Origin: Dermatemys mawii
Taxonomy: Eukaryota > Chordata > Testudines > Dermatemydidae
Direction of reading: 5' to 3'
Length of the DNA stretch: 64,000 nt
Assembly (NCBI GenBank): GCA_007922305.1
Contig: ML677358.1
Coordinates: forward strand, 10,237,810 to 10,301,809
Numbering within the stretch: position 1 is the first letter of the stretch; each line of letters starts with the position of its first letter. Positions 24,224 through 34,024 of the stretch are shown in pieces. The translations under genes were made by a program, and so were the position numbers. The notes below the pieces were generated by a model. It saw only the letters and a program-made list of their open reading frames with translations, ran no database searches and was not told where the DNA came from.

Positions 24224-25744
24224 CCCCCCAGTGAAGAGATGATGGAAGCATGAAGATTTAAAGCATAATGAGAAGAAGCAGGTCAGCAAGTAGAGTTTTT
24301 AGGTTACCTTCTCTCATCTTCTCTCCTTCCTACCCCACCACCATACATAGTCAAATATAGGAGAAGCAAAGGGTGGATTTCCACAACCAATTATCTCCAT
24401 GCCCCAGAAGAGGGGGAACAACCTCATCCAGTATCAAACTCTCTCTAGTGAGAGCATAATAGTTCTGTGTCCTGTGTTGCAGAATCCACCAAATGTATTG
24501 TTTCTCCTTTCATTCTGCGCAGAAGAGGAATCTCGCCCACCTCTTTCGGTTGATTTAGTCTTAACTACAGAAAAAGTGACATCCCATGCCAGTAAAGCTT
24601 TTCTTAAGCTATGGGTTTAGCATCATCACATCAAACCAGAGCTGCAAGCTTATTGTTACGATACACCTAGGACTAGCTATATTTGAATACTTCCTTCTAT
24701 GAAATGGCAATAATCAGCTTGGTCTCCCTGTTTCATTCAGCACTGCATACAGCTGTCTTCTGAAAAGCAATTGCCCTGCGTGCTGCTTGGACCAGGATGC
24801 TAGTGTGTTTTTGGAATTTGTTTCCTGGTGCGTCTCCTGAGGGCTCAGAGGAAGAAAAGCCAGTGTTCTATCCCAGACACGTGCACCTACAGCAGGATTG
24901 GAGAGACCCCTTGCTGGAGTCACAAATAGAGGATTTACCCTTGCCTATAGAAATGGAATAAGCTCCAAAGCAAAAGGCTGGGCTGACTCCCTTCCAAGAG
25001 CCTTTCTGCATAATGAGAGCTGAACATCCGGCCCTGCACACCCTATGTTTGCTATTAAAGCAAATAGAGGGGGAAAGTGGAAATAATTTTCGAGCCCATA
25101 AATTTATTCCTCTGGTTTCCAAATAGGAATTGATCCATTTTATGCTCAAGTCCTAGGGCCAAACTTTCTTTCCATTTGTTCTGCTTTTAAACACAGAGTC
25201 TTTACAAACATGGTCTTCAGCATAAACAAAGGAAAATGAACCTTGCCCCATAAGAACTATTTTGATGTTGCTGAAATAAATTATCTAGTAAAAAAATCAG
25301 AATTATCCACTAAATCATGATTGTTTCAGTATTCTGAGCAATTCCATAATAGAAGTTACATACCACTGTTTTATACTGAGGGTCTAGTCTAGGTGGTGGA
25401 GAGAGCAGAATCAAAACAAATTATAGTGGATAACATATTTGTACATCTTTAGAAGAATGTGTCTGGATTGTGCTCCAGTCTCTTCCTCTAACTCCCTGCA
25501 TGCCCGTTTGATTAAGTCAAAGAGGGTCTGATTTTCTAGTACTCAGCACCCACACTTGGGGGTCAGATTTTCAAAAGAATTAAGCTTTCATTTAGGGGCT
25601 TCCGTAATGGCCAGCCTTTCCAAAACCCTTAGCCCCCAGAAGCTCCCATTGTAATAGTATGGTTAGATTTTCATTCAGTGTGCTCTGATCTTCTGAAAAT
25701 TTGGCCTCAATGGTGCGTGCTGAAGCCCTTGTGAAAATCTGGTC
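24224..25744. other. Intergenic sequence, no gene seen
   Basis: The stretch 25530-25740 has 'tactcagcaccc' and 'gaaaatttgg' words of the palindromic MITE group seen at 53545, but it is too diverged to delimit. No exon is supported. Confidence 0.45.
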
Positions 25745-25890
25745 CTTAATTTTTCTGTGCCATCATTTATCCTCCTATGTAACAGGGATAACAATGCTTC
25801 CTTGCTTTCCAAAGATATCGTGGAGTTTAATGCATTAATGTTTGTAAGCAGCTTTGAGATCTTTACAGAAGGGTCTAAAAGTGCAAGATG
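25745..25890 (+). mobile_element. MIR/CORE-SINE fragment
   Basis: Its words are those of the MIR 3' half: 'cctatgtaacagggataaca', 'gcagctttgagatctttaca' and 'gaagggtctaaaagtgcaag'. Confidence 0.55.
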
Positions 25891-26734
25891 GGGATGGATT
25901 TTTAAAAAATTTCTAGATCAGTGACCTTCTACAGTGAACACCACAGGGGCAATGTTAGGTCAGATGTCCTGAAATTACTCGTTTAAAAATGTGAAAAAAA
26001 ATATTTGATCAAACCTATTTAGAAATAAAACATGTCAGCCAAAAAGCATCCTGTGGAGTCAGGATGACTAATTTGAGAAGAATGCAGCTTTTTCTTTGTG
26101 AGGACAAATGATAATTCTGTTCTGTTTAGAAAGCCAAAATGGAAACACACACCCCTTCTGAATATATAGGAAGGAGAATATGTATCTGTCTCCCATATTA
26201 CAGATCCTGGAGGATTCACAGTGGACAAAAAAGGTCCAAATCCCCTAAGAGCTTAAAGCTCTTCTGATATACTGCTGAAAACAGAGCCTTCAAACCTGCT
26301 GCTTCAGGCATCCACCTGTCATTTTCTGCTTTCTGCCCAACTGTCACATATTGATCCCTTTAATCCCTTTTCTTTGAAACTCTGTTGCCAGCTGATGTTT
26401 TGTTACACCAAAGGAAATTCTCCTTCCAATGCCTGCACCTCTGCAGGTAGTGGCTTACAAGAAGCTAAACCAATGCAATCAATTTTTAATGTGGCTTAGC
26501 ATGAGCCTTTAAGGAGCAACGTTTGTGTTCAATACAGGAGGTGTATCCAAATTCTCCAATCTATGATTGTTGGACGGAGCATAGCTGAATATTTAGTTGG
26601 GATGTCAGTGTTATGGGAGAAAATTTCTTGGGCATTTTAAAAGTGTTTCCTTCCAACTTCCCCCACCCTCATCCAGAGTGCTTGGGTGGAAGTAAAACCT
26701 GAAAAAAAAATCAAATCAATGCACTGAAGAAATT
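25891..26734. other. Sequence just 3' of NEUROG1; candidate regulatory stretch at 26230-26600
   Basis: No gene or recognised repeat. The part at 26230-26600 holds E-box words (CACCTG near 26311, CAGCTG near 26391) and 'gcaatcaatttttaatg'. That would suit a bHLH or homeodomain target, but common 6-mers prove little. Function is inference only. Confidence 0.35.
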
Positions 26735-27685
26735 AAGTATAAAACATTAAAATTTTTATTTACACCAAGTACAAATGTCTTTGTGAAAACCGACACCACG
26801 GACATAATAGAATAAAGCTCTTTATGTACAAAAATACAATTTTCATATGAATGAAACATCTTGAATAAATTAAACGAATACCAGCCCCAGTTGCTGAATA
26901 CTCCGTGTTTAGTCCCACTCTTAAAGCGAGACGGCGGTACTGGAGGTCAAGATCCATAATGCATGAATCTAGCGCCTTGTCTTGCCTCTTTAGGGGGCTG
27001 ATCCTGCCAGATGCTAAGATAAGCACGCCTGGGGGGGGGGGGGGGGGGGAAAGGGGGATGCTGAGACCTCTCCGAGGTTATTGGAGTCAAAGGGAGTTGT
27101 GCGCGCTGCGCGCCCGGCAGGGGGTTGCTGTGCACCAGGCAGGATCAGCCCCTTAAGCCCTTTCATTGTATTGTCAGGGCGTTCACACCAAATTTTCATG
27201 CTCATTTTTCTTCATTAGAGTTCTACAAATTGTAAAATTGACTTTTCACCTCGTCTGCGGCAGCAAATCTGTCCCTTTTCTTCTCCTTTCCAAATCACCT
27301 CGAAGCGGGGGCCGCCGCTCACGGGGAAGGGGAGCGACAAAGGAGGGTCTGTCGAGTTCAGAAAAGTGAAAGGGGGGGATAAAACCCACCCCCCAAACCC
27401 CACCCCGATGTGAGCCGGCTCCTGCTGCCTTTGGAGCCAGGGGGCGGCTTGGGGGAGGAGCGCAGCGCCCAGCCCTGCGGGGTGAGCAGCTCAGGCGCTG
27501 CCCGGCTGCAGAGGGACCTGGCTTTCTGCCCGCCTCGCCCACCGCACCGCAACCCCGAGAGCCGCGCCCCCACCCGGCCCGGCCCTGCCTTGCCTTGCCT
27601 CCCCGGGGGCGCCGCCGGCCTCGAGCCCAGCGCAAGCGAAAGTGAAACTCGAGCGGGCGGCGCCGGCGCTGCACGTGGGGCCGGC
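26735..27685 (-). other. NEUROG1 3' UTR (inferred extent)
   Basis: The region follows the NEUROG1 stop codon on the minus strand and runs to just past a canonical AATAAA (26755-26760), with T/G-rich sequence further downstream. The distal 300 bases are AT-rich, as 3' UTR ends usually are, while the proximal part is still inside the CpG island. A run of 19 G on the + strand (27031-27049, C in the mRNA) lies within it. The exact cleavage position is an estimate, 15-25 bases past the signal. Confidence 0.7.
26755..26760 (-). terminator. NEUROG1 polyadenylation signal AATAAA
   Basis: TTTATT on the + strand reads as AATAAA on the minus strand, about 925 bases after the NEUROG1 stop. It is the only canonical hexamer noticed in the distal AT-rich part of the presumed 3' UTR. 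Confidence 0.7.
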
Positions 27686-28291
27686 TCACACTGCCGGGTA
27701 CCGAGCGCAGGCCGGGCCGCCCCGCAGCGGCTCCCCGGGGAGGCGGTGGCAGGCGAAGAGGGGCTCGGGGGGGCCGTAGCCGAAGTCCTCGGAGGCGGCC
27801 GGGCTGCTGGGGTTGGACGTGCCGGCGGACAGGGACGAGGAGGCGGTGGAGAGCCAGGAGCCCGCGTCGCTGCCGGGGCTGGGCGGGCCGGCGGGGCTGA
27901 GGGAGCCGGGCCGCCGCAGCAGCAGGTCCCGGGGGTGCGCTTTGTGGAGGCGCTGGTCGGCCAGGCGCAGGGTCTCGGCCAGGGCCCAGATGTAGTTGTA
28001 GGCGAAGCGCAGCGTCTCGATCTTGGTCAGCTTGGTGTCCTCGGGGAAGGTGGGCAGGACGCCGCGCAGCTCGTCCAGCGCCGCGTTCAGGTGGTGCATA
28101 CGGTTCCGCTCCCGGTCGTTGGCTTTCACCCGCCGGCTCCGCCGCAGCGTGTGCAGCGCAGCGCCGCTCCGCTCCCGGCGGCGGCCCCGCCGCCGCTTCC
28201 GCCCCGGCGCCCGCGGGCTGCTGTCCAGGCAGGACGACACGTCGCCGCTGTTCTCCGCCGCAGAGTAGCGGCTCTCCGGGGCCGAGGGCAT
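27686..28291 (-). CDS. NEUROG1: Neurogenin-1, proneural bHLH transcription factor
   Basis: A 201-residue nuclear factor that pairs with E proteins, binds E-boxes and commits progenitors to neuronal fate, notably in cranial and dorsal root sensory ganglia. The bHLH spans about residues 53-112: basic region [17 protein letters not shown], loop around [11 protein letters not shown], and helix 2 ending [19 protein letters not shown] plus [19 protein letters not shown] points to NEUROG1; recalled NEUROG2 has RLKANNRER and NEUROG3 has RKKANDRER. C-terminal SPAASEDF and the PGSDAGSW motif also fit NEUROG1. The start at 28291 (MPSAPES) matches the family's MPA-type opening and directly follows a splice-acceptor-like sequence. 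An in-frame ATG at 28447 would add 52 residues with no family similarity. The protein is shorter than the mammalian one (about 237 residues), mostly in the acidic N-terminus. The coding region is a single exon. CXCL14 lying upstream agrees with known synteny. Confidence 0.95.
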   Translation of the reverse strand: MPSAPESRYSAAENSGDVSSCLDSSPRAPGRKRRRGRRRERSGAALHTLRRSRRVKANDRERNRMHHLNAALDELRGVLPTFPEDTKLTKIETLRFAYNYIWALAETLRLADQRLHKAHPRDLLLRRPGSLSPAGPPSPGSDAGSWLSTASSSLSAGTSNPSSPAASEDFGYGPPEPLFACHRLPGEPLRGGPACARYPAV

Positions 28292-28292
28292 C

Positions 28293-28541
28293 CTGCGGGG
28301 GAGAGAACAGGGGCCGCCATCAGCGCCTAGGCGGGCAGGAGGGATCCTGCAAAGCGGGATCGCCCCCCCACCCCGCGGGAGCAGCAACACTCCCCCACAC
28401 AAGGAGCTTAAAAATCCTCTGTGGGGGGAGGAAATCAACCAGTGCACGGGAGGGAGAATTTAAAGGGCTCAGTGGGGCTCTGTGTGGACACAGCTGGGTC
28501 TAAGAGAGAGGCGTGTCCGTCTGCATGTCCCACATACTCAC
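28293..28541 (-). other. Probable 5' UTR intron of NEUROG1
   Basis: On the minus strand a strong donor, GTGAGTAT, starts at 28541. A pyrimidine-rich acceptor, 'ctgttctctcccccgcag', ends at 28293, one base before the ATG codon at 28291. The 249-bp interval would be removed, taking with it the in-frame upstream ATG at 28447. Neurogenin-2 and -3 have a 5' UTR intron in mammals; I recall NEUROG1 as intronless there, so this needs RNA evidence. Confidence 0.5.
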
Positions 28542-28745
28542 GTGCAAAGGCTCAGAGATGCAATCCGGGGGCGGGGGGAGGAAGAAAATTGGCGAAGTCG
28601 GGGCAAACTCCGGCTCTTGGAGGCTCCCAACACCACGGGGGGAGGGTGGGGATGGGGACACGCGACTGCTCTCGCCTTTGAGGTGATGTCGGCCGCGATC
28701 AGCTCGTGCGAGCCGTGAGTTTGGCACACGACTGGCCTCAGACTC

Positions 28746-28753
28746 CTTATATA
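28746..28753 (-). promoter_or_regulatory. NEUROG1 TATA box (TATATAAG)
   Basis: TATATAAGG is read on the minus strand about 455 bases before the ATG. It predicts a start site near 28715-28722. The surrounding DNA is the edge of the CpG island, and CCAAT, octamer and E-box words lie further upstream. Confidence 0.7.
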
Positions 28754-28773
28754 CCTTGTAAAACAATAGACGA

Positions 28774-28793
28774 CCCCCCCCCCCCCCGGGGGG
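28774..28793. repeat. C14-G6 homopolymer pair in the promoter
   Basis: Fourteen C followed directly by six G, about 20 bases upstream of the TATA box. The minus strand thus has C6-G14. Such a tract can form G-quadruplex or hairpin structures and is also prone to sequencing length error. Confidence 0.85.
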
Positions 28794-28848
28794 CTTGCGG
28801 GATGAATGAATCAAGGCATCAGGTCTGCCCCGTGCTGCACTCTCCCTC

Positions 28849-28856
28849 ATTTGCAT
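28849..28856 (+). promoter_or_regulatory. Octamer motif ATTTGCAT in NEUROG1 promoter
   Basis: A perfect POU-factor octamer about 100 bases upstream of the TATA box. POU and SOX factors act at many neural progenitor genes (family knowledge). Occupancy here is inference. Confidence 0.5.
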
Positions 28857-28912
28857 AATATATGCTCCAAGTGTCTGTTCTCTCCCCGGAGTGTGCCTAT
28901 AATTACGGCCGG

Positions 28913-28917
28913 CCAAT
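28913..28917 (+). promoter_or_regulatory. CCAAT box in NEUROG1 promoter
   Basis: CCAAT within 'cggccggccaatggcaag' about 160 bases upstream of the TATA box. NF-Y binds such boxes in either orientation. Confidence 0.5.
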
Positions 28918-28941
28918 GGCAAGCGAGAGCTGCCTCTGAGA

Positions 28942-28947
28942 CACGTG
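28942..28947. promoter_or_regulatory. CACGTG E-box in NEUROG1 promoter
   Basis: A palindromic E-box about 190 bases upstream of the TATA box, of the Hes/Myc/USF class. Hes repressors control neurogenin genes downstream of Notch, so the site is a reasonable candidate, but it is a single 6-mer. Confidence 0.4.
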
Positions 28948-29194
28948 AGCTATCGCTAGGCTAAGCCTACTTGTTTGAGCTTCATTAGTCTATTAAAAGG
29001 AAAAAGGAGGAACAAAGTGATTAGCCTCAGGGGCAGAGGCACCGTCCCGAAAGGATCCTTTGACCGGGATGGGGGGGAGCTGATACCGTCTGGTTCAAAC
29101 ATCGTGTTCCAGGACATCCCCAGCAGCTTCTATAGGCTGGATGGGTTTCTGCTAAGCTTTCTTGAAGCCTATTCCCATGTGTTAGGGGAGGAGT

Positions 29195-29232
29195 GAATAA
29201 GACTAACACGGCTACCCCTCTGATTCTTGAGT
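29195..29232 (+). mobile_element. Retroelement 3'-tail fragment
   Basis: It contains 'agactaacacggctaccc' then 'ctctgattcttg', a phrase common as the 3' end of a turtle interspersed repeat. Only the tail remains, about 470 bases upstream of the predicted NEUROG1 start. Confidence 0.55.
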
Positions 29233-29792
29233 GAATAAGAGTGAAACAAGACAAAGCCATCATGAGATAAGGCAAGACAAAACTCTCCCTATAAAAGACA
29301 TTGAAGGGAAGGTGTATAAACCCAAGGTACATTTATCAGGTAAAGTCAGTTTCTCCTGTTTCCTGAACTGCTTGACTGAAGGCCTGGGTTTTCACATTCA
29401 GAGATTTGGAGTAAACTGAAATTATTCTGTGATTTGAAAGGAAACAGGCAGCCTGGATTTGTCTCAGTTGTGAAGGGATTAAACTTGTGTGATTTTCAGT
29501 GCGGGACAGGTTTAAATCCGACAAGCTTTTGTTAAGAGGTTGTTGAGGTGGGTTTTTTTTTTTTTCAGATGTTCTTGTACGGAGGCAGAGCTTTGCATTT
29601 TTTTCCACAAACCCCAGACAAGTGAAAACATTCTGAGGTGATACAACTTTCATTAACTTTGAGTAGTTTTTGTTTCTTCTTTACTTTGGATTTGAGTTTA
29701 CACTTGCCCTTTATTTTTGTCATATTTGGTGTATAGCTAAAGTTTTCTAGGAGTTCAGAATGCTAGAAATTCCAGATTCAATTTATTTTATT
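29233..29792. other. NEUROG1 upstream flank, no gene seen
   Basis: No exon or named repeat. A run of T lies near 29553-29566. The region falls within 1.1 kb of the NEUROG1 start and could hold proximal control elements. Confidence 0.45.
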
Positions 29793-29853
29793 ATATTGGG
29801 CAAGAAAAAAAGTCATCCAATGACACAAGTCATTTGTGAAAATTTACAGCTTA

Positions 29854-29885
<32 letters not shown>

Positions 29886-30090
29886 ATCTCAACCTATTTT
29901 TTCTGAATAAAAAATTTAATGATGGTTCCTTTAGCACAGAGTTATTTTTATTTTCATAGCTACCCTTCAGACCCTTATACACTATATACTTCTATTAAAT
30001 ACCCATTTTCTACTAAAACATATACTTTTTGCTGTAACTTTTCACAAATGACTTGTATCATTGGATGGCTTGTTTTTCTTGCCCAATGTA
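29793..30090. mobile_element. Inverted-repeat (foldback/MITE-like) element
   Basis: The left arm (29793-29850) and right arm (30031-30090) are reverse complements over nearly 60 bases with a handful of mismatches. Shared words include 'attgggcaagaaaaa', 'catccaatga' and 'caagtcatttgtgaaaa'. The roughly 180-bp spacer holds a TG/TA microsatellite (29854-29885) and otherwise AT-rich sequence. No clear target duplication was found. Confidence 0.75.
29854..29885. repeat. TG/TA compound microsatellite
   Basis: A TG run passing into a TA run, inside the spacer of the inverted-repeat element. Confidence 0.9.
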
Positions 30091-32935
30091 ATTGCCTGAA
30101 AGAGGCCAGGTTTTCAGAGGCCAAATAGTTAGCACTGGCTGAAAATCAGACTTTTATGTTTTAAATCATTAGTCACTTTAAGGCCTTCATTATGCTTAAA
30201 TTCATGTCACAAGTCAATGATGTAATAATTTCCCCCTAATTTTAAATTTAGAATACTCTCATACACAACTCCCTTTTGTGTGGTTTGCTCCCCTGCATCT
30301 GAGAAGCAGGAAAAACTGATAAACTAAAGTTATTTTTCTATTTGTACTTTGTCAAATATGTGTTCATAGCAAATATTTTCAGGTTCAAAAATGAAAGATG
30401 TTTCTGTTATGTACTGGGTTGTTCCTTCTGCAGTTTTTGTTTGTTTTTTTCTTTTGAGATTATCAATGGACAACCAGCAAAATGTCACAAAGGGTATTCT
30501 TTAAACAGATCATTCACAAAGGAAAGCCTTAGGTGATAAAAGTTAGCTAGGCTGAATTTATAGACAGCTCTTCATACAGTATAGCAGCATAAATAGATTA
30601 GCATTTATTTTTCTAGTGACAGAGCTTAGATATATAATGTAATATAAAATAAGGTCATTAGACTTGCCTTTCTGAAAGAATAAACCTAATTTTTGGCTGA
30701 AAAATAATTGGATAATTTTAAGCCCCTGTTCCTCAAACCCTTACACAAATGAGTAACTTTCTGCACAGGATTACCCCCACTACCTCAAGTTACTCATGTG
30801 TTTAAATGCTTGCAGGACTGAGGCTTAGCTAGCAGTCAGATATTTTCAACAACATTTGCAGTTTAGGCAGAAGAAAGTTAGGAAGGCATGCAGATTAGAG
30901 GTGACTGAATAATAAAAAGATTTGTGATTATTTTTGCTAATAAACCTACTTCACTACCTTTACTCCACTGTTATTCATTGAAGCGTATTGTTTGTGTGTA
31001 TTCAAATGAGCGCTGATTGATTTGTTACAATGTTTATGATCCCAGAGAGTTTCAGAGATTTTAGCACAACTGATCATTTGTCTGAAAAAATATGGTGGAA
31101 GTTCATTATTCATCAGTCCTTATCCATCATTTGCAGTTGGTGATTCGTTATTATCTTGTTTAAAAAGTTTGTTATCCAATCAGAGAGCAGAGAAAATACC
31201 ATGTGCCTTATGCATCAGCCACATACCATGAATAGCAAATAGTTGAAATGAATGTTTCACAAACAACCCATAGGCTGAAATTTGTTTGCATAATCTATTC
31301 AGTGAGTATTTTGAATAACGAATGCATTCACAGAATCAGAATTGGTTCATGAACCATTCGCAAACAGAAAGAAGTCCTAAATTTCTTGGATAATTTATTC
31401 CCAATGAATAATTCAACCCATTCTGTTGGAGGCAATCTACTAATTTTGCAAATAAATTATTCAGCCAACAAAGATAATAGCACTTACACTTTTTGAGCCT
31501 GCGCTCGTGGAAGTTGATTGCAAATGTCTCATTGACTTTTCTGAGATCAAGGATAGGCCTTTAACTTGATGAAACACCAACTACATTGTAGCATCTTTTT
31601 GGCTGTTTTATTCCACTGCATAATCTTTGGTGGTAACCCTCACGCTTCAGATTTAAATGCAACTAATCTCTGAATATTTGTTTTTCTGTAGTTACATATT
31701 ATGAGCTTTAAGGAGGCCTAGCACATGCTTGTATTTTTTGGAACATCTTAATTGGCAAACCTTACTCTATTACAAAAAATACCTGTGGTAGTTCCTTAAA
31801 TATAAGGATTTTGGAAGTAGAGTTAGAGCTTGAGTACCAGAATCCAGCATGCTTTTCTAGCATTCCATTCCATAATGATTTTTAGTTATTGAATTCTGGC
31901 TGCAGTGTGATTGTGCCACAAGATCTTTCAGTGCTATATTTTGATTCTGTCAGCAAAATGATTGGTTTGAATTTGCAACAAACACAACTGGCATTATATT
32001 GTGCCACAGGTTTCAAAGGCTTGATCATTCAACATCTAATTAAACTGATGGGAATGTTTCCATTCAGTGGACTTTGGGTTAGGCCCTGTTTGAGCAGATG
32101 TTGTAATGCTAACATTGTACTGAATAGTGTGTTTTAGTTTTAAATTCTCGAAATGACAATGTTTGATGGATTCATGTCAGAAATCTATAAATAAATAAAT
32201 AACGTGGGAAGATGAGAATATTTTAGTCAGGTGACAAAACTTTTAGGAATTGAAAGAACACGGATCATAGGACTCGGTAGTGGGAACTGGGAGTCATAGT
32301 TTGTAATTTTGGAATGATATAGCCATCAGATGGACAGTGTTTGAAATCAAAGAATGTAGCTATAAATAAATGTCAGATTAAGGGAAATCAACTTTATACC
32401 TTGGTGATGTATGCTGCAAGTGCCAGGAACCTAGAAGTGAAAAGTTCTGTCTCTTAATGACAGTATGGCTTCTTGCTAACTTTCAGCTTTGACTGTGTCC
32501 TTTTAAAGGACAATTCTATTTGTATTATTTTTCCCATTGTATAGCATATGTACCTAAAGCACATAATAATTGCTGCTCTTTGAATACTCCTTTTACTGCA
32601 TAAAAAAGATTAGTAACCAAGAGAATACTATTCTAGAAACAAACAAATCTGTTCTAAAAATCAATTTTAATTTATATTTTAAAATGACAAGAATAAGTTT
32701 TTTCTCAGGAGCAGAGGAAGATCTGTTTCAGTGTTTCCTGCTATTGTGTGAAAATGATTGATTAACAATAACCCAGGTAATGTGGGATTTTGTCTGAGAG
32801 ATTATTTGTAAACTTAGATTTATGGAATGTATTATATTCATTAAAAAAGAAATGAATATTTGCACAAAATCAGTTACAATATATGGAGGCCTAGGCAAGT
32901 GAATAACGTCTAAAAACAAAATAAGAGCCAGGAGA
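30091..32935. other. AT-rich intergenic sequence with one short palindromic MITE
   Basis: At 30724-30829 'cttacacaaatgagtaact' pairs with 'agttactcatgtgttta', the two arms of a palindromic MITE of the GATCCTGCAAACACTTA type. The remainder, including the ATTCAT-rich 31100-31450, was not assigned to any gene or named repeat. Confidence 0.5.
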
Positions 32936-33058
32936 AATCATAGAAGTGGAGGAGTGGAAGGTATCTCGAGAGCTTATCTTGTCCAGTCCCCTGCACTCAA
33001 GGTAGGTCTGCCTAATAACCAGATCATTCCTGGCAGGTGTTTGAGAAATGTTACCTTT
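32936..33058 (-). mobile_element. CR1 LINE 3'-end fragment
   Basis: The + strand reads 'tcatagaagtggaggagtgg', 'cttgtccagtcccctgcac' and 'ccagatcattcctggcagg', the reverse complement of a CR1 tail. It abuts the hAT element's target site. Confidence 0.7.
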
Positions 33059-33060
33059 TT

Positions 33061-33068
33061 ATTTATAC
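33061..33068. repeat. Left 8-bp target-site duplication (ATTTATAC)
   Basis: The octamer ATTTATAC occurs immediately before the left end of the hAT element and again immediately after its right end (34741-34748). An exact 8-bp duplication is the hallmark of hAT transposition. Confidence 0.85.
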
Positions 33069-33437
33069 TAGGATTGTCAAGTAATTAAAAAAACTAATCA
33101 CAATTAATCATGCAATTAAAAAATTAATTACATGATTAATCATGCTGTAAATAATAGAATACCATTTATTTAAATATTTTGGGATGTTTTCTACATTTTG
33201 AAATATATTGATTTCAATTACAACCAGAAGTGTACAGTGCTCACTTTATTTTTTATTACAAATATTTGCACTGTAAAAACCAAAATAAATAGTATTTTTC
33301 AGTTCACCTGATACAAGTACTGTAGTGCAATCTCTTTATCATGAAAGTGCAACTTACAAATGTAGACTATGTAAAAAAAAACCTGCATTCGAAAACAAAA
33401 CAATGTAAAACTTTACAGCCTGCAAGTCCACTCAATC

Positions 33438-33629
33438 CTACTTCTTTTTCAGCCAATCGCTCAGACAAACAAGTTTGTTTACATTTTCAGAAGATAATGC
33501 TGCCCGCTTCTTGTTTACAATTTCACCTGAAAGTGAGAACAGGTGTTTGCAAGGCACTGCTGTAGCTGGCATCACAAGATAATTACAAGCCAGATGCTCT
33601 AAAGATTCATATGTTCCTTGAGGCTTCAA
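33438..33629 (-). pseudogene. hAT transposase C-terminal remnant (left copy)
   Basis: Residues matching the hAT C-terminal dimerisation region are visible: an aromatic-leucine pair, a His-Leu-Phe-Ser core, and a Lys-Lys-Arg-Ala-Ala-Leu-Ser stretch ending near a tryptophan. The upstream part of the transposase continues on the minus strand to about 34000 but is broken by stops. It is a relic inside the foldback hAT element. Confidence 0.75.
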
Positions 33630-34024
33630 CCCCTATTCCAGAGGACATGGGTTCATGCTGATGATGGGTTCTACTCGATAACGACTCAAAGCAATGTGGA
33701 CCGATACATGTTCATTTCATCATCTGAGTCAGATGCCACCAGCAGAAGGTTGATTTTCTTTTTTGTGGCTTGGGTTCTGTAGTTTCCATATCCAAGTGTT
33801 GCTCTTTTAAAACTTCTCAAAGCATGCTCCACACCTCCTCTCTCTCAGATTTTGGAAGGCACTTCAGAGTCTAATATCTTGGGTCCAGTGCTTTAGCTAT
33901 CTTTAAAAATTTCACATTAGTATCTTCTTTGCATTTTGTCAAATTTTCAGTGAAAGTGTTCTTAAAATGAACAACATGTGCTAGGTCATCATCCGGGACT
34001 GCTATAACATGAAATATATGCAGA

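Larger units (their letters stand above)
27300..28730. other. CpG island covering NEUROG1
   Basis: CG dinucleotides are dense and base composition is strongly G+C-rich over the proximal 3' UTR, the whole coding sequence, the 5' UTR and the start site. The flanks fall abruptly back to AT-rich DNA. Developmental bHLH genes are typically embedded in such islands and are often Polycomb targets, which is family knowledge and not visible here. Confidence 0.8.

Noticed and set aside
1..26700. TIFAB or another gene expected on the far side of NEUROG1
   Set aside because: No frame resembling the TIFAB FHA-domain protein was seen on either strand; it probably lies outside the window.
27686..28291. Identification as NEUROG2 or NEUROG3
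   Set aside because: The basic region [37 protein letters not shown] helix 2 and SPAASEDF tail fit NEUROG1, and CXCL14 is the neighbour expected for NEUROG1.
27410..28330. 306-residue open frame on the + strand across NEUROG1
   Set aside because: It is the antisense shadow of the NEUROG1 coding sequence in a CpG island where stops are rare. The protein is Gly/Ala/Arg-rich with no motif.
28292..28447. 52-residue N-terminal extension of NEUROG1 from the ATG at 28447
   Set aside because: It has no neurogenin similarity, and a splice acceptor sits directly before the family-like start at 28291.
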